Assembly (NCBI RefSeq): GCF_016906535.1
Contig: NC_057373.1
Span: 2,294,001-2,358,000 of the forward strand
Origin: Rhizoctonia solani
Lineage: Eukaryota; Basidiomycota; Agaricomycetes; Cantharellales; Ceratobasidiaceae
Length of the DNA stretch: 64,000 bases
Direction: 5' to 3'
The notes under the pieces are model-generated. The model did not search any database. It saw only the letters and a list, made by a program, of their open reading frames with translations, and was not told where the DNA came from. The translations under genes and the position numbers were made by a program. Shown in pieces: positions 62,699 through 64,000 of the stretch. Numbering within the stretch: position 1 is the stretch's first letter; each line of letters opens with the position of its first letter.

Positions 62699-63464
62699 CT
62701 ATGAAAAACACTTGGAAAAGTACCGTGGTAGAGCAAATGAGAACAAGCCTTTGGATTGGCAATTTGTCTTATTGACAGCAATCCAGCTCGCGATGATTTC
62801 AACATCAGTTATGGAACAGTGGTGGACTAGTTTGCCTTCGATCTGTAGCCATCGCTTGCCTGCACGATGGCACTCGTCTGCAATGAGTCGCTTCTCTCTG
62901 TGATGACCAGCAAATAACTAGAAAGAAACAATTAGCCTCCTATATTTCGCAAATTTGAACTAGGAAGACTCACGGCTAATTTGTCTGTCTCTGGTATCCG
63001 CCGCCAATGAGCTCTTGAATGGCCTTTTGTAACAAGGTTGAGCGACCTACATATGGGTCAATTTGAAATTCAGCCACAAGCGAGTTGCTGCCTTACTGCT
63101 TGATGTGGTTCGTCGAGAGTGGGAGCCTTGTCGTGTGACCAGTGTCTCCAGAGTCCACGTCGGGGTATAATATGAGGCTCGGATCGCGGAAGTTATTGGA
63201 TGGCCATTTGATAGTAGCGACCAGATGTCCGTGTGATATCATGCCCGTATGTTCATATATGTCGGTGGATGTAGTGCCATCAATAAGGTCAACAGAGGAA
63301 GTTGAAGTAAACTGCTTGTTGCCCGCTGCGTCCATGAACGCATATTGGGTTTCATCGTTTCCGGGCTGGTCAATGAAGAGCTTAGGCATGCCCACTGGGC
63401 GATTGGATAAGAAAGTAGGAGGTTCGAGGGCGGGGTGAGAAACGGCACATCTCCATGAGCCCAT
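62699..63464 (-). CDS. Small protein, possibly DUF6593-like
   Basis: Three exons, 63464-63097, 63046-62974 and 62917-62699 (660 nt, 219 aa), with GT-AG introns in phase. An internal ATG at 63389 (MPKLFIDQPGNDETQYAF) may be the real start. The pattern of short strands (TSTDIYEHTGMISHGHLVAT, IKWPSN) followed by LADEC/W...EIEG-type segments recalls the DUF6593 family that is abundant in basidiomycetes. No signal peptide or catalytic motif is seen. Function unknown; the family call is tentative. Confidence 0.45.
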
Positions 63465-64000
63465 GCGCCTTTATAGCCGGAGCACACATCGGGCCTCAGA
63501 AGGCTGGCATCCCTTCTTGGATTAGTTGCATGTACATGGCTGCAGCGCCACGCGAAAGCACAATCACTTCTCGTTGATCAGCGGTTGGTTACTGGCACAC
63601 AGCAACTGGCGAAATTAACGCGTTGGCTTTCCAGGGGACCCATGTTTGGCGCCCGTCACATTCCGGACAAGTCCATACTCTAATCAAAGGGCCACTAAAC
63701 ATTCGACGGCAAATTGCGCGCTTTAGGCGCTTGGTCATCCTTAACGGGTATATTGTAACCCTTCTCGTCCACCTATGGCGAAAGGCTCGGAGTACAAAGC
63801 CATTCGGTCGGAAAGAAATACCTCAATGTTCACGCCGTGACCGGAGCCGACATCACAATCTGCGGCGTTATGTGCTCATACTAATTTTAGTTGATGAAAG
63901 CTATACGTATACATATCCGCAATGCTTGTAGACCTCCACACATCAGTCAACATTTTTGTATCATCCCGAGCCCGAGCCTAAAAATAAATTTTAACCCAGC
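63465..64000. other. Window end, nothing recognised
   Basis: Presumed promoter of the small gene and further intergenic sequence. The open frame around 63623-63931 has no recognisable content. Confidence 0.35.

Overview
The window is fungal nuclear DNA. Short spliceosomal introns (about 48-75 nt, GT-AG with CTAAC-like branch points), chromodomain Ty3/gypsy elements and the host gene families fit an agaricomycete basidiomycete. A Rhizoctonia/Ceratobasidiaceae genome is my best guess, as an inference only.

Layout. Positions 1-6.4 kb hold host genes: the 3' part of an STN1-like telomere gene (+), a secreted lysozyme-fold protein with a chitin-binding C terminus (+), and a flavin monooxygenase, FMO-1 (-). 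Positions 6.8-47.3 kb are an almost pure block of transposons, nested up to three deep. Gypsy-1 (7052-22121, minus, TSD CCTGG) sits in an old LTR remnant. Gypsy-2 (12897-19336, plus, TSD GTTGA) is inserted in the gag of gypsy-1, and a 1,024-bp solo LTR (TSD CCGCC) in its 5' LTR. Gypsy-3 (22629-45676) is a decayed relative of gypsy-2. It is broken by a solo LTR pair, by the large gypsy-4 (27393-41018, TSD TTTAC), which carries an extra ORF after pol, and by a dead Tc1/mariner element in its 3' LTR. Two further solo LTRs (TSDs GTTTG and TATAC) close the block. Positions 48.5-63.5 kb are host again: FMO-2 (a near-identical copy of FMO-1 about 44 kb away), a PEX14-like peroxin (-), a short-chain dehydrogenase (+), a GH125 mannosidase (-) split by a Ty1/copia element with identical LTRs, a third FMO (-) and a small DUF6593-like gene (-).

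How it works together. The host genes do not form an obvious pathway. Three FMOs with an SDR and a peroxin could hint at oxidative or lipid metabolism, but this is weak. The strongest biology is in the transposons. Gypsy-2 and gypsy-3 show a covarying self-priming PBS. Gypsy-1, -2 and -3 share in-frame -1 slippery heptamers at the end of gag. The copia element primes from an initiator-tRNA anticodon sequence that contains its own start codon. LTR and coding changes fall mostly at CpG sites, which points to cytosine methylation and makes LTR dating misleading here. Gene models with introns were built by eye from splice sites, reading frame and family alignment.
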